A stretch of 64,000 nucleotides of DNA from the NCBI GenBank assembly GCA_914767715.1, contig OU612073.1:16926001-16990000 (forward strand). Reading direction: 5' to 3'. The notes beneath the pieces are model-generated. The model searched no databases, had not been told where the DNA came from, and saw nothing but the letters and a program-made list of their open reading frames with translations. Position numbers and translations under genes: made by a program. The DNA comes from Membranipora membranacea. Lineage: Eukaryota; Bryozoa; Gymnolaemata; Cheilostomatida; Membraniporidae. Of the stretch, positions 49,601 through 60,922 are shown in pieces; position 1 is the stretch's first letter, and each line of letters begins with the position of its first letter.

Positions 49601-50795
49601 ATTTCCATGATGTTACATTGTGAATAGTGATTCGATTTGCCTGTTTCTATCAATAATTGTCCTTATATCATGTCTCACTATTAAGCATGGAGAAGTTAGA
49701 CATTAGAGTTTTCGGTATTATTTTTAACTGTTATATTGCGTTATACACAACACGATCTGATCAAATTGCAGTCTCAGTCATTCTTAAAAGGATAATACAC
49801 TTCTGATCTCTGTTTGGCAGCCAATGGAGCACAGAAAAATGTATGTACATACAAAAACTCCTTATTTGTAATTCAAAACCCCTTGTTCTGCTCAAATGTG
49901 CATTCTAAATTGTAGTTGTGCATCTCCAACAAGAAATAAGACAACTAACAGAATTGCTTGTGATCTGAAAAAAGCTGATTTTGTGAGCAGTTGTGTGCTC
50001 CTACCTCTTGGTTAGTGTTTCAATTGTCCAGATACTCAAAGTGCGCATGTGCAATAAGGATGACCTTTGGACTTAAGCTTGTTATTTTCTAACAGCCCAG
50101 CTTAACACTTTTATTACCATATCCGGTTATGGTAGTAAAAGTGTTAAGCTGGGCTGTTAGAAAATAACAAGCTAAAGTCCAAAGGTCATCCTTATTGCAC
50201 ATGCGCACTTTGAGTATCTGGACAATTGAAACACTAACCAAGAGGTAGGAGCACACAACTGCTCACAAAATCAGCTTTTTTCAGATCACAAGCAATTCTG
50301 TTAGTTGTCTTATTTCTTGTTGGAGATGCACAACTACAATTTAGAATGCACATTTGAGCAGAACAAGGGGTTTTGAATTACAAATAAGGAGTTTATGTAT
50401 GTACATACATTTTTGTGTGCTCCATTGGCTGCAAAACAGAGATCAGAAGTGTATTATCCCTTTAAATATATATGTGGATCAATTCAAAATTGCTCTAGTA
50501 AGTGGTCTAGAGTCTAGGAGTTCGGAGTTCAGATTAAAATTGGGAGTTGCTCTCCCTAAGAATTTGCTTTACCAGCGGAACGATTGGCACATACTGGTTG
50601 GTTACAGTCTAATATTTTGTGAATGAACCAGATGTCTTATACATAAATTAAGATTCAACAAATGATTCACAGGAAATGGAGATCAAGGAGATGCACAACC
50701 CAGACTTACGGCGAAGATTTGAGGCTGTGCTTGATGAACTGTATGCTGAGAAACAGGATTACAATGCAGAGATTCAGAGGCTAGAAAACATGTGA
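46609..50795 (+). CDS. TAF7: Transcription initiation factor TFIID subunit 7
   Basis: Exons: 46609-46685, 46949-47087, 47473-47626, 47899-48146, 48804-48991, 49327-49497, 50673-50795. The N-terminal TAFII55 domain is clear: LEQQFILRLP, WGHVRYGGEVINAKLVDLPC, IIETLKTTDNKTFYKTADISQML, then HGIAPPLKNVRRRRFRK. An acidic region (SSSEDEADINIDEDSESE, DDDDEDDDD) and a C-terminal coiled coil follow, with RRRFEAVLDELYAEK just before the end. TAF7 holds TAF1 acetyltransferase in check within TFIID. The join from 47626 (phase 1) to 47899 (phase 2) does not fit; one extra segment of 3n+1 nt is needed. A 10-nt micro-exon (CTAGACTTTG, bounded by TATAG and GTGACT, near 47791-47800) would close the frame and give about 369 aa; this is a guess. 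The rest of the junctions fit. Three donors are GTC-type (GTCAGT, GTCTGT, GTCCGT). Confidence 0.92.
48688..48716. repeat. Short hairpin repeat, copy 2
   Basis: CAAGGAGTTA and TAACTCCTTG, 9 nt apart, with the same GTCTCTAACTCCTTGC edge as the copy at 5673-5702. Lies in a TAF7 intron. Confidence 0.5.
49788..50461. mobile_element. 674-bp near-perfect palindromic (foldback) MITE flanked by TTAA
   Basis: Left arm 49788-50120 and right arm 50129-50461 are each 333 bp and nearly exact complements, around an 8-nt centre (ATCCGGTT). Only scattered substitutions separate them (e.g. near 49824-49850 versus 50399-50425). TTAA lies directly on both sides (49784-49787 and 50462-50465), as in piggyBac or Kolobok target duplications. 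Ends read A(A/G)GGATAATACACTTC. There is no transposase frame. Inserted in TAF7 intron 49498-50672. Equal arm lengths and high identity suggest recent origin. Confidence 0.88.
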
Positions 50796-52094
50796 ATACT
50801 ACTGGCGCTGAATTGTCTGTGAGGGGCGGATAGCTCAGATCCACATGTCGGGTTCAGATCTGAGACTGTGATATTCGTAGACACACAGCAACACTCTGTA
50901 CAATGAGTCAATGGTAACAGTTACCAAAAAGTGACTGACGGAGAAAAAAACTTCATAACAATGGACATGGAGACATGATGATTAGATCCTTTATCTTAAA
51001 TTTTTCTCCGCGACAAGAGGTACTTTTATATCACATTTTAATTGCTGGAGAAAAGGAAAATGGTTAAAACTGGATCTCACCATTTAACATTAGAATTTAA
51101 ATTGACCTTTATTGATTTTAAAATTAATAACTAATTCTGTTACAGACATTCATGATTGTGTTGTGGATATAGTATGAATTGGATTCAAGAACTCTCTAAA
51201 TTTCTTTATCCCTGAATGGATATGTCTCATTACTATTCCTAGTTCCATGTCAGTTTTGTGTATGCTTCATCCCAGCATATTTTGAGTTGTTGGTCTCTGG
51301 GACGATTTTAAACCCTAGTTCGATATCCTTATTTCATGATACTCTCCTCGGGTGCTGTCAAAAGTGCATCCAAGGTTAAAGGGAAGGTGAAACATAAATG
51401 GAGTCCTCAAAACCCCATGAATGACATTAAAAAAATTGTTTCTTTGTTATCATAAGAGCCACAAGAACGCTGGCAGAAATGTCTCAAAGTTTTGATTTGA
51501 TCAATAGCAGTCTCCGGATTTGGGTCATTATGAAATATCGTGCGAGTATTTTCATATGCGGCAATCCAATTTCTGTATGGTTCAATAATTTATTGATGAA
51601 CACAATAGAATAATTGCCGGATAATCTTGCTTCATTCTTGTGCTGCCTTGGCTGCTGAAACTTACAGAATAAATAAAATACAATAGATAATAATTTACAG
51701 AGTTCAGCGAAGGTTGGGCACCAGTTGCTTGCCAATCTCATACCTCACATCCGTGTCTTATTAAGGTAGGTGAAACTTGTAATGTATTTCTATATAATAT
51801 AAACAGCAAAAAAGTATTAATGTTGAATTCTGAGCTGACCATGTATCTTAACTCTGAAAAGTTGTGTAAATATAACTGGTGCACTCATTTTTACACAGCG
51901 TTCAAGTAATATATCCTGCACTTATCAGTCATATGACACAGCAGGGGGCTATTATATAATTAGTTATTACATACAGCAAAAAAAGCTGATCTTTAATTCA
52001 CCTCTAGTAAGGCAATACTATAACTTTACAGCGCACAGCTCTGGTATTTTACCACTAATGGAAGTTATAAATAACTGCCAACTGAGGAAAAAAG
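50796..52094. other. TAF7 3' flank and transporter upstream region
   Basis: No gene is supportable. It should hold the TAF7 3' UTR and the transporter promoter. A SINE-like TAGCTCAG near 50830 is too incomplete to call. Confidence 0.45.
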
Positions 52095-55000
52095 ATGATC
52101 CCTATCGTGAGGAAAATAGTGGAGGGACCTTCGCTGACTAAAGACCAAGCTTGGGTTGTATTAGCTCTATCCTTTCTAACACATACCTTACACGTTGGTT
52201 TCAGCTACTCTGTCCTAGGTATGTTTTGAGCAGTTTGACCATTCATTTTTATGATGATGTTAAGGAGCCCGCATACGCAAACCCTCTCATAACTAAGGAG
52301 TTACTCCTTTGCATAACCATGCATGTATATATGGGTCCATAACCACCACAACTGCACTTTTACCTAACTAGCAAAAACTTAGATAAATATGAGCACCCTA
52401 TACACATGACAATGTAGATTTTTTTCATTATGTCTTGTTAAATTCTTGGAATCGCTTTCTACCACTGACATAATTATATTTGTCAGGAAATCTGACGGTT
52501 GCACATGAGAATAAATTTGGAATAAGTCTGCAGCATAGCAGCAGTATTGGATCCACTCATGCAGGACTATTTTGCCTTTATGGTGAGCTTGCATTGCAAT
52601 TATTAACCTAAAGTAATAAATGCAATGGTTGTCCGCTCTTTTGCAGTAGCAACACAACCCTAGCTAATGTGTTGACTCTGTTTGGTTGGTGGGTTGGACG
52701 TAGAAAAAGTTTGTTCCCTCTGCCACCACAGAGGGAAAAAATCTAGCTGGCATGAGAGCCAATGCTAGGTCAGATGGTACTATCCTGTCTGAAAGTACCT
52801 ATTGATATAAAATGTTTGTAAATTATTTAGTTACACTTCCATCATATCTCAATAGGTGCTCTCTGTGACCCGGCATTGGCTCTCTCCCATCCAGTGCCAA
52901 TTGTATCAGAGCCAATACATTGGCTAGATAACCCTTTTGATGAATATAAAAACACAGGATTTTTTCGGATTCATTGAAGATAAAATTTTATGCTGAAGCA
53001 AGATGTTCTTCTTTGGCATTCCAGTAGCAGACAACAAATTTACCGCTTAGAAATAACCGTTAATATTTCTTAAAAATTTCTTCACCAGATCTTTGTGCCC
53101 TACCTGCTACGTGTGTAGGTATGTAGACCAGATAACGTTATAAACTTTCATAGAGATTTGATTTGCATGTGTTTTTCTCACAGGTCCGCTATGTTCTGTT
53201 CTCATAAAGAGATTTAGCTGTAGAGTGACTGGCGTATTTGGTGGATTTATTCTCACCCTTTCTATTGGACTGTGTTCACTTGCTACTCAGCCATGGCATG
53301 TTTACTTACTGTTTGGAGTGATGGCTGGTAGGTATTGTTTTGGTATTACACATAAACATATAAATATTGATATGTTTATGGTATAACCTTACATTAGATA
53401 TTGTTTATTCCAGGACATGTCAATGAGTATGACAGGAACATTTATTTGATATCAGTTGCTTCTCAGATATATTTTTGTCTAGTTTTCCTTACAGCTTGTG
53501 CATTTCACTCTCGATGATCGGCTGTTTATGAATTATTATTTATGCATAGGTTAGCTTAAGTGGCAACATGCTCCATCAGATGTGAGTGGGATTTTGTGGA
53601 ATTCCATTTTAAAAAGAACATTGCTTGATAATGGACTGACACAACTTGCATTAGCAGCAGTGTGAACACTTGACCAAGGATAAGTTTAAGCACAGGCTTT
53701 TTAGGAAGAATTCCAAATACAAACTCATCAGCGTTGTTGAGCCATAAGTTGTACCAGTATAGAAATGAATTGTAATTTGTTTTATTTTTACTCACGTTCT
53801 GATGACTTAAATTTTCTCTGCAGCGTTTGGATCCTCCCTGACTTACGTGACTGCATCAGACATACTGGCACATCACTTTGATAGACACAGATACTTAGCA
53901 TTCTCTGTGGCGTGTCTAGGTAAGATGTCCCATTTAGCATGTAACTTTGGAGGTCTTTCAATAAGAATGAGCGATGCTTTTAAAAGCAAATTGTCACTAT
54001 TCTCGAAATCTGTCGTCATTATTATCTTTCAATTAGTTCATTTGTTCCCACAATGACCCGTAGGAGGTGTCGCTAACTCACTGAGTAGGCTTATGCAGTG
54101 AGTATTGCTGTTTTTAATTCAGAGGACCTCCTGGCTGACTCACTAGGTACCCAACTAATATTTGACAATTATTTGCTGGTTGTGTCTTACACGGAGACCT
54201 ACATCTGAAATGTGTAGTGTTTAATATCAAACAAAGTAATCGACTTTTGTCCATCTTTGGAACAAACCGCACACTTGGTGTCATGATTAACACAAATTCA
54301 CATGAATACGGGTTATTATAATAAATGAAATGATGATGTTGTATCAGAGGTTCGGTAATCATGATGTATGAGAAACATACAGAACCATAGGACTAATTTT
54401 CTCAACAGAGGCTGAGATAGAATAGCAGCAAGGCTGTCTTATCACATGTATATCATATAAAGTATGTGTAACATAAGGTATGTATTTCAGGATACTACGT
54501 CGGTGTGGTTGTGTGGCCGAGCTTCTCACAGAAGCTGCTAGATGGTTGTGGATATTCAAAGACCATGGCTGTAATAGCAATATTCCATGTGACTCAGATC
54601 TTAGCTGGATTCTTGTATTACCAGCCTTCAGATAAATCACCGGAGCCGCACACTGTTCAAGGTCAGTTATCATCTGAAGCAGCCTATCTGATTCTGTTAT
54701 CAGATATGAGTGTTTGGTCAGGATTGCTCCAATGTGTATGATAAGATGATTCCTTGCGGTTATGAGTAAAAGCGTTAAATTTACATTCATTGTAATAATA
54801 AATCAAGATATTCCTCGGGGCATAGGTTAAAGAACTCAGCATAAACCTAGGAAAAAAACTATTATCCAATAAAATAAAGCTGAAAAAGGTGTTATTTCCA
54901 ATGTGAACATACAAATACTTTTACTTACTTTTATTTGAATATCTTCATATAAATTCATATATATAAACATCTTTTAAATTGTATTTGTATGTTCATAGTT

Positions 55001-58000
55001 TATATATATATGAATGAGACTGTATATTTTAGAGCTCGGTAAATTGAATGATCTATCTGAAGGCGATGACAATGATAGGATTATATCTGAGAAGCTAGAA
55101 GCAGACATTGAAGCTCATGAAGGAGATAATGTGAGTGATATCAGGTCACCAAGCATACCTTGTTGAAATATGTCTTGGTAGAAAACAGCGAATAAGGAAC
55201 TTTTAGGATGTTAGTATATCTTCTTTTTTTCAGGTGTCAGGGCCACCACCTCGTCATGGTTCCCGGAGTCTGGCTTGCTCACTATCATTGAGGATTACCA
55301 TACTGACCTCATTGCTTGCAGGCTTCTCAGTCTCCATTTATCATTTCTTTAGCCATTAAATGATTGAGGAAGAAAGAAGAGCCGTTGGGAACATATTACC
55401 AACTAAAGTTATCCTCTCTCTTTGTCAGAGTGGACAACTCTGATTAGATGAGAACTGCCACGCTCAAGACACTAACTAGCTCATAGATGTTTTGTATAGA
55501 AAGATTATAACTTAATGCCCCAACTGCCATAGGTAGTATCATGGATATGAAGACACTGAATTTGATGCCTCCAAACTTAAGCTAACACTTAAGAGACTGT
55601 CAATAATATATAGACCAATGAACTCCCTTCATTGTATAGACTGCCAATGAAAGCGTTAAAAGAAAACAGCACAGATGAGGGAGAGGTATCAATTCTTCTT
55701 TCACTTTTTTTCTCGTGTCCTTTCCAGATTTTACTGAAGATAGAAAGAGACCACAAGATGGATGATTATGATACAGTATCACATTCATCCTCTGTACAAG
55801 AGGAAATATCCTACGCAGCCCAACTCTGATAGATGAGTTTAAGATCTTGTGCTCCAGTTGGAAAGTAAGCGATCTCATTTATAAATTGATAGCGCACAGG
55901 TACGATATCATTATGCTCACAGAGTCCTGGTTGAACGGTAATAAGGAAAAGTTATATAATATTGATGGTTACGCTATGCATACATGTAATAGGGCTGGTA
56001 AAAGAAAAGGAGGTGGTGTAGCCATACATGCTAAGGATCATTTGTCAATCCAAAAACTATCAGAATTGAAGACCACACATGTATCTGTATACTGGTTTAT
56101 GTACAAACAGACTGGCTACCATCCCATCATATTCTCTCTCGTATACCATCCTCCTGGGCAAACACAGTCGCTGAAAGATGATACCTCTGATCATATAATC
56201 GCCAGTGCCTCTAAACATCTACAGTCATACCCAGATGCTAAACTTTTTGTGTGTGGTGACTTTAATGATCTTTGCACAGCAGACATAACAATGCTGCTAC
56301 CAGTATCTCAGATTGTAGATTTTCCCACTCGCGGTGATGCCCATTTGGACATGATACTCACTGATATAGAAGAATATGTCAACTTAGGTTGTATCAAACT
56401 TCCTCCAATCCTCTGTAATGACCACTGTGCCATCAGAGTCCAATCTTCTATGCGAGTGAGAGTGTCAAATTATGTAACCATCGACAAACGTGATATCACT
56501 CCATCAAGTAAGATAAAAATCAGAGAGAGTTGTCTTCTGCGGACTGGTCAGATGTTTACGAGTGTGACTCAGTTCACACTCAAGTGGAAAGATTTCAACT
56601 CAAGGTCAAATCAGTGTTTGAGAAACATTGCCCACTGAAGCGTATCAGGGTGCCTCGCAACAAACCTGTGCTGACATCACCGCTGATCAGAAAGCTAAGA
56701 CGTGCGAAAATCAGAGCCTACCGAAAAAAGAACCCAGTATGGAAGTTTCTGTCTAAACAACTCTCATCACAACTTAAACAGCGGCTCGCCAACAGAACAA
56801 ATGATAAAATCAATAACACACTTCACGGGAGTAAGCGATGGATGGTGGCATAACATCAAAGAATTGACTGGAGAGAAACAGGCGAACTCTATGAATGCCC
56901 CTTTAGTGTGTATGAATGACCAATGGCTTACTATTCCTGATTTCGTCGATCAACTCAACACCTATTATCTGCGAGATCATGATAATGCAACTCTCAATTT
57001 TCCTAGTTTGCCTGCCAACCACATAGCCATACCTGAAATAACACCATCGGAGGTATACCACCATCTGTCAAAAATAAATACACACAAAGCAACAAACTCC
57101 TATGACTACCCAAGCTGGATATCTCGTAATAACTCCCATGTGCTAAGCGAACCCATAGCTCATATCATCAACAAAGTTATTCATACTGGTGAATTTCCAG
57201 ACTACTGGAAACAGGCTGAGGTATCGCCGCTAAACAATGTCAAATCACCTAAGACTTTCAAAGCGTTACGTCCAATATCCTTGCTTTTCCACATCGGAAA
57301 AATTACTGAGAGTATACTGTCATCCCGCATCAAACTAGAGCTTCCAGTACTACACCATCAGCTTGCATACACCAAGAATATTGGTACAACAGACGCACTG
57401 GTAAAGTTCTCAGCCGACATAGTGAAAAATCTTGACAATCGTGACACGCTAGCTGTACAATCCCTATAACTTGATTTCAGTAAAGCCTTTGACCGGATGA
57501 AGCCCGACTTAATGGTAAGAAAACTGCTGGACCTGAACCTTCAACCCTATCTGGTGGGAATAGTTCAGAGTTTTTTCTCCAACCGACGACAATGTGTAAA
57601 ATTCCAAAACCATCTATCAGACTACCAACCATGCCGCATTGGAGTGCCCCAAGGAACTATACTCGGCCCACTTTTGTGGAATGCTTTCGTATACGGCCTC
57701 AACCCAGCAATAGAGCATATCAAATATGCAGATGACACTACCATATATAATGTAGTGAAGAAAGCTGATGTCATCACTTTCAACTCCACATCACGAAATA
57801 CAAATATCATTATTTCAGACAATCCATTGCAGACGGCCGCTAGCTTCACTGCAAGCTGGTGTGAAACAAATTCAATGCTGCTGAACACTAGTAAATCAAT
57901 GACTTGCTCATTCACTCTCTAGAAAACCATAAGCACAACGCCTATCAACATCAATAACATCGATATAGAGGATAAACTAATAGTAACTTTACTGGGTGTG

Positions 58001-60922
58001 ACGTACGACAGCCACATGAAATTTTCATCGCATGTGGAAAAAGTCATTGAGAAATCAAGAGGCGTGGTACATGCCATAACTCGTCTGAAGAAAGCTGGTG
58101 TAGGGGCACAGAGTTTGTTACTATTTTACAAGGCTCGTGTTCTACCAATACTAAGCTATGCAGCACCGAGTTGGTATCCATTCCTCTGCGACAAAGAAAA
58201 GCAGAAGCTTGAGCGCCACCAAAAGCTTTGCTTAAGACTCATTCATCCTGCTCTTGACAATTATGATGAACGGCTAGCGCACTTCAACTTAAATGAGCTA
58301 TGTGTCAACCTTGATATCACATGCCTCAGATACATCGAGAAGCTGGATAGCAATGTAAGCCATCCGCTACATTCGTATATGCCTACTATCACCACAGGCA
58401 GATATCATCAAAAGCAAGCCCGACCAACGAGCCGAACATCGCTCTTAGCTATTTCATAAATATTTTTATCTTCAGATATTTTACTTTTAAATCCTGACCA
58501 ACTGACATTATTTTTTCCATTTTTGTGTATAGGCATGTAGCATCCTTCATTCATTGTTCGCTACCTTGTCTCTTAGTCATTGTTTTTAAAACATTGTAAA
58601 ACGTGATCTTATTTGCTTCTCTGCACTGATTGGTTCAATAAAGTTCATATTATTCATAATTATTATTACATTCTCTGCTCACTTTTAATGTCCCATTTTT
58701 TATCTGGAAAATGTATGGCGATGGGTGATTTTAGAAAAAAAATCATGAAACATTAAATAAAAAAATATATTTTGTGGTTTTCTACTTCTTTTACTGCAAA
58801 TAGTTACTGTCAGTATAAATTGGCAAATCTTGTGTAAGCATTATTGAGCACATGACCTTTGTTTCGGTACGTAGTTCCAAGTTGTATATATATATATATA
58901 TATATTAGGCCGTTATATATACATATATATATATATATTGTATGTATATATACAGGCTCAGATTGTCCTGAGTTATATACCGACCTTTTGTTGTCCAGGT
59001 TTGGTGTCTAATAATCAGCGCATTCTTCTGGAACACCTGTACAACTGCTTTCCTGATTCTCATTAATGATTACATAATCAACAGAACTGGTCTGGCACCG
59101 GAAGCTGTCGCGCTGGGGATAACAATAACAGGTAAGGGGTTTGGGGTGAGGGAGAAGTTAAAGCAGAAACAACATAGCCACTTCACTTCAGCCTATCAAT
59201 GATCCGTAAGATTCAGCAGATTTGACTTTATTATAAATTAAATTGTGTATAATTGTAAAGATATAATATAAATATATTACATATTAAATTAATATTAATT
59301 TGACTGTCAACGATCAAGTATATCACAAAGCTATGCGTTAGAAATAGAGATAGAGACCACTGTTATCTTATCCGAAAGATGAAACATAAATCGTGATATT
59401 GTATCAATGACAATTAATACTTTGTATCAAATGGTCTTATTAGATGTTTTCCCTTTCTCTATTTTACAGGCTCATCAAATATATTTGGATGCATATGCGT
59501 AATCTTGACTAGTAAGCTCGAGTTTGACAGAGTGAAGCTACACATTTCTTGTATTACTGTTTATAGTTCAGCTACTGTGATACTTGCCTACACTAATGGA
59601 AAGGTATGATGGTTATCAGCCTCTCTTTTCAATTGCCCCGTGATATTCTTGTCAATTTCTTCAGTTTTTTTCACTGTGAAAATGTTGATGTTATTTAGGC
59701 CATTTGAAACGATTCCTTGATCCAGATAAAGGATATGAATTGTCAAAAAAATAAAAATAAATTAAATGAATTCAAATATTGATTCCGTCTGATGATAATT
59801 TACCCTTTCTCAAGCTGTTTCATGCCTACCTGTAATCTAGTCAATGTTTTGGCTCTAATATGATTGGCTGTTTGTCGGGAAAAACCGACCCACCAGCTAA
59901 TCAGAGCAAACACATTGACTACCTGTCATCTATTTAAGAGATAACGTTGGGTGATATTGTTGAGATGTGTACTGTAAAATCTCTATATTCTCCATCTTTG
60001 TTACTGACCAGGTAATGTATTACACTCTCGCAGCAGTGTGGGGAGCCGGACAAGGAGCCCTTATAGCTAACTTACTTGCTGTTGTATATGATTGCTGTGG
60101 AGGAGATCAACTAACGATGCTGTTTGGTCTCCTGCTCTGCGCTGAGGGTATAGGAGGTTTGATTGGGGCACCACTATGCGGTAAACATGCTCAACAGGTA
60201 GTAGCCTGTCTTGGCAAGGTATGTTCAGTGGGGGGGGGGGGGGATGGAGGGAACAACAACAACAAAGCAAGTCAAGACAGGCTTAATACGTAGGTACTTA
60301 CATTCGAATCTAGTTTAAGTGTTCAAACATTGTCAGGGTCGCTGTCAGTGGCGTTCAATCACCATCCACTGCAGTACCAAAGTGGCCGGCATGTGGTTGA
60401 TAATTAATTGCCGCTACCAACAACCTGGGCCCGATTTGAGCAGTTGAACCAAATTCAAACATGATGCTCGTTGGTTGTTCCTCATGCAACATGAACATGA
60501 AACTGAAGATGATCGAAGTTTCGAAGTAAATATTGAGACTTGCCAAGTAGCGGGACAGGAGCTAAAAACTGCCTCTTTTATCTTCTATCAGGCATCATAG
60601 AAAGGAGCACCTCTCCCATGTATAGTGTTATATTTGCTGGATGCTGTGGTATACTTGGAGCGTTGGTTTTGTTAACTGTCTCGGTTATAAAAACTAGGAA
60701 AGCGTTAGAAGCTGAAGGACTTACTCTAAATGCTATGGTGCTAGGTAAGTCCTTAGAATTAATGTTAATCGGGCGGTCGCCATTCTAGTCTCTGACTACC
60801 TGATCGCTCCGCTGTCATCATTTTTTTTTTAGAAGAACCTTTTATTACAAATAAACACAAACAGAAACCGGAAAAAAAAAAAAAAAAATATCTGTGGGTA
60901 ATACCCCGTTGTTTCAGAGTAA
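52095..60922 (+). CDS. Monocarboxylate transporter-like major facilitator (SLC16 type)
   Basis: Ten exons form a consistent frame of 408 aa: 52095-52218, 53184-53327, 53824-53919, 54491-54661, 55033-55130, 58999-59131, 59470-59603, 60012-60180, 60592-60744, 60918-60922. Residues 1-200 hold six likely membrane segments. The first is preceded by KDQAWVVLALSF, a degenerate match to the MCT DGGWGW signature, and the segment 3-4 loop has AHHFDRHRYLAFSVA. A central acidic loop (LSEGDDND...LEADIEAHEGDN) follows. The second half begins VWCLIISAFFWNTCTTAFLILI and includes VWGAGQGALIANLLAVVYDCCG and GLIGAPLCGIIE. This order fits a 12-segment plasma-membrane proton-coupled or facilitative solute carrier; the substrate cannot be read. 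The joining of 55130 to 58999 (both phase 0) skips an alternative exon and a LINE. The last coding exon is only 5 nt (GAG TAA completion) and is weak. A poly-G run of about 14 lies in the intron at 60230. Confidence 0.75.
52746..52893. mobile_element. MITE-like inverted-repeat element
   Basis: GAGAGCCAATGC on the left and GCATTGGCTCTC on the right are the clearest part of longer imperfect arms (CTGGCATGAGAGCC / GGCTCTCTCCCATCCAG, and CCTATTGATAT / ATCTCAATAGG inside). It is in the first transporter intron. Old, with no target duplication recognised. Confidence 0.55.
54905..55015. repeat. Interleaved inverted repeats before a transporter exon
   Basis: GAACATACAAATAC (54905-54918) pairs with GTATTTGTATGTTC (54981-54994), and ATTCATATATATAAAC (54953-54968) pairs with GTTTATATATATATGAAT (54998-55015). 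The two pairs overlap in order. The second ends 17 bp before the exon at 55033 and spans the pyrimidine-poor acceptor region. Confidence 0.55.
55234..55359 (+). CDS. Alternative terminal exon of the transporter
   Basis: After a TTCTTTTTTTCAG acceptor, this exon continues in phase 0 from 55130 and reads VSGPPPRHGSRSLACSLSL, then a hydrophobic ITILTSLLAGFSVSIYHFF, and stops at TAA 55357-55359. No good donor occurs before the stop. It would end the protein after six segments plus a substitute seventh helix (252 aa). Because the downstream exon 58999 supplies its own seventh helix in the same phase, this exon reads as an alternative 3' end rather than an obligatory one. A clear AATAAA was not found just after it. 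Confidence 0.5.
   Translation: MSGPPPRHGSRSLACSLSLRITILTSLLAGFSVSIYHFFSH
55850..58670 (+). mobile_element. Decayed CR1-type LINE (endonuclease plus reverse transcriptase)
   Basis: The apurinic-type endonuclease lacks its first 30 or so residues. It then shows IIMLTESWL, GGGVAIHAKDHL, FVCGDFNDL, FPTRGDAHLDMILTD and NDHCAI (normally SDH). The frame shifts near 56530-56640 and again near 56800. The reverse transcriptase follows with LRPISLL, AYTKNIGTTDALVKF, a stop at 57467-57469, LDFSKAFDRM, RIGVPQGTILGPLLW, the catalytic YADD near 57727, a stop at 57920, and the C-terminal YKARVLPILSYAAPSWYPF. It ends with an AATAAAG and an ATTATTATTA tail near 58640-58668. At least two frameshifts and two stops make it inactive. 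It is sense-oriented in the transporter gene between the alternative exon at 55234 and the exon at 58999. It is a different family from the 36.5-kb fragment. Confidence 0.88.
58884..58960. repeat. TA microsatellite
   Basis: Two (TA)n tracts interrupted by TAGGCCGT, just upstream of the exon acceptor at 58998. Confidence 0.85.
60308..60457. mobile_element. Inverted-repeat MITE, family B copy 2
   Basis: It starts TCTAGTTTAAGTGTTCAAAC, matching the 27935 copy (TCTAGTTTATGTGCTCAAAC), and has ATGTGGTTGATAATTAA where copy 1 has ATGTGGTTGATGATTAA. Arms are imperfect. It lies in a transporter intron. Older and more diverged than copy 1. Confidence 0.55.

Noticed and set aside
50820-50880. TAGCTCAG and GGTTCAGATC motifs resembling tRNA promoter boxes
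   Set aside because: Boxes are too close together and no stems form.
54359-54790. 143-codon minus-strand open frame
   Set aside because: Antisense to the transporter exon 54491-54661; no independent evidence.
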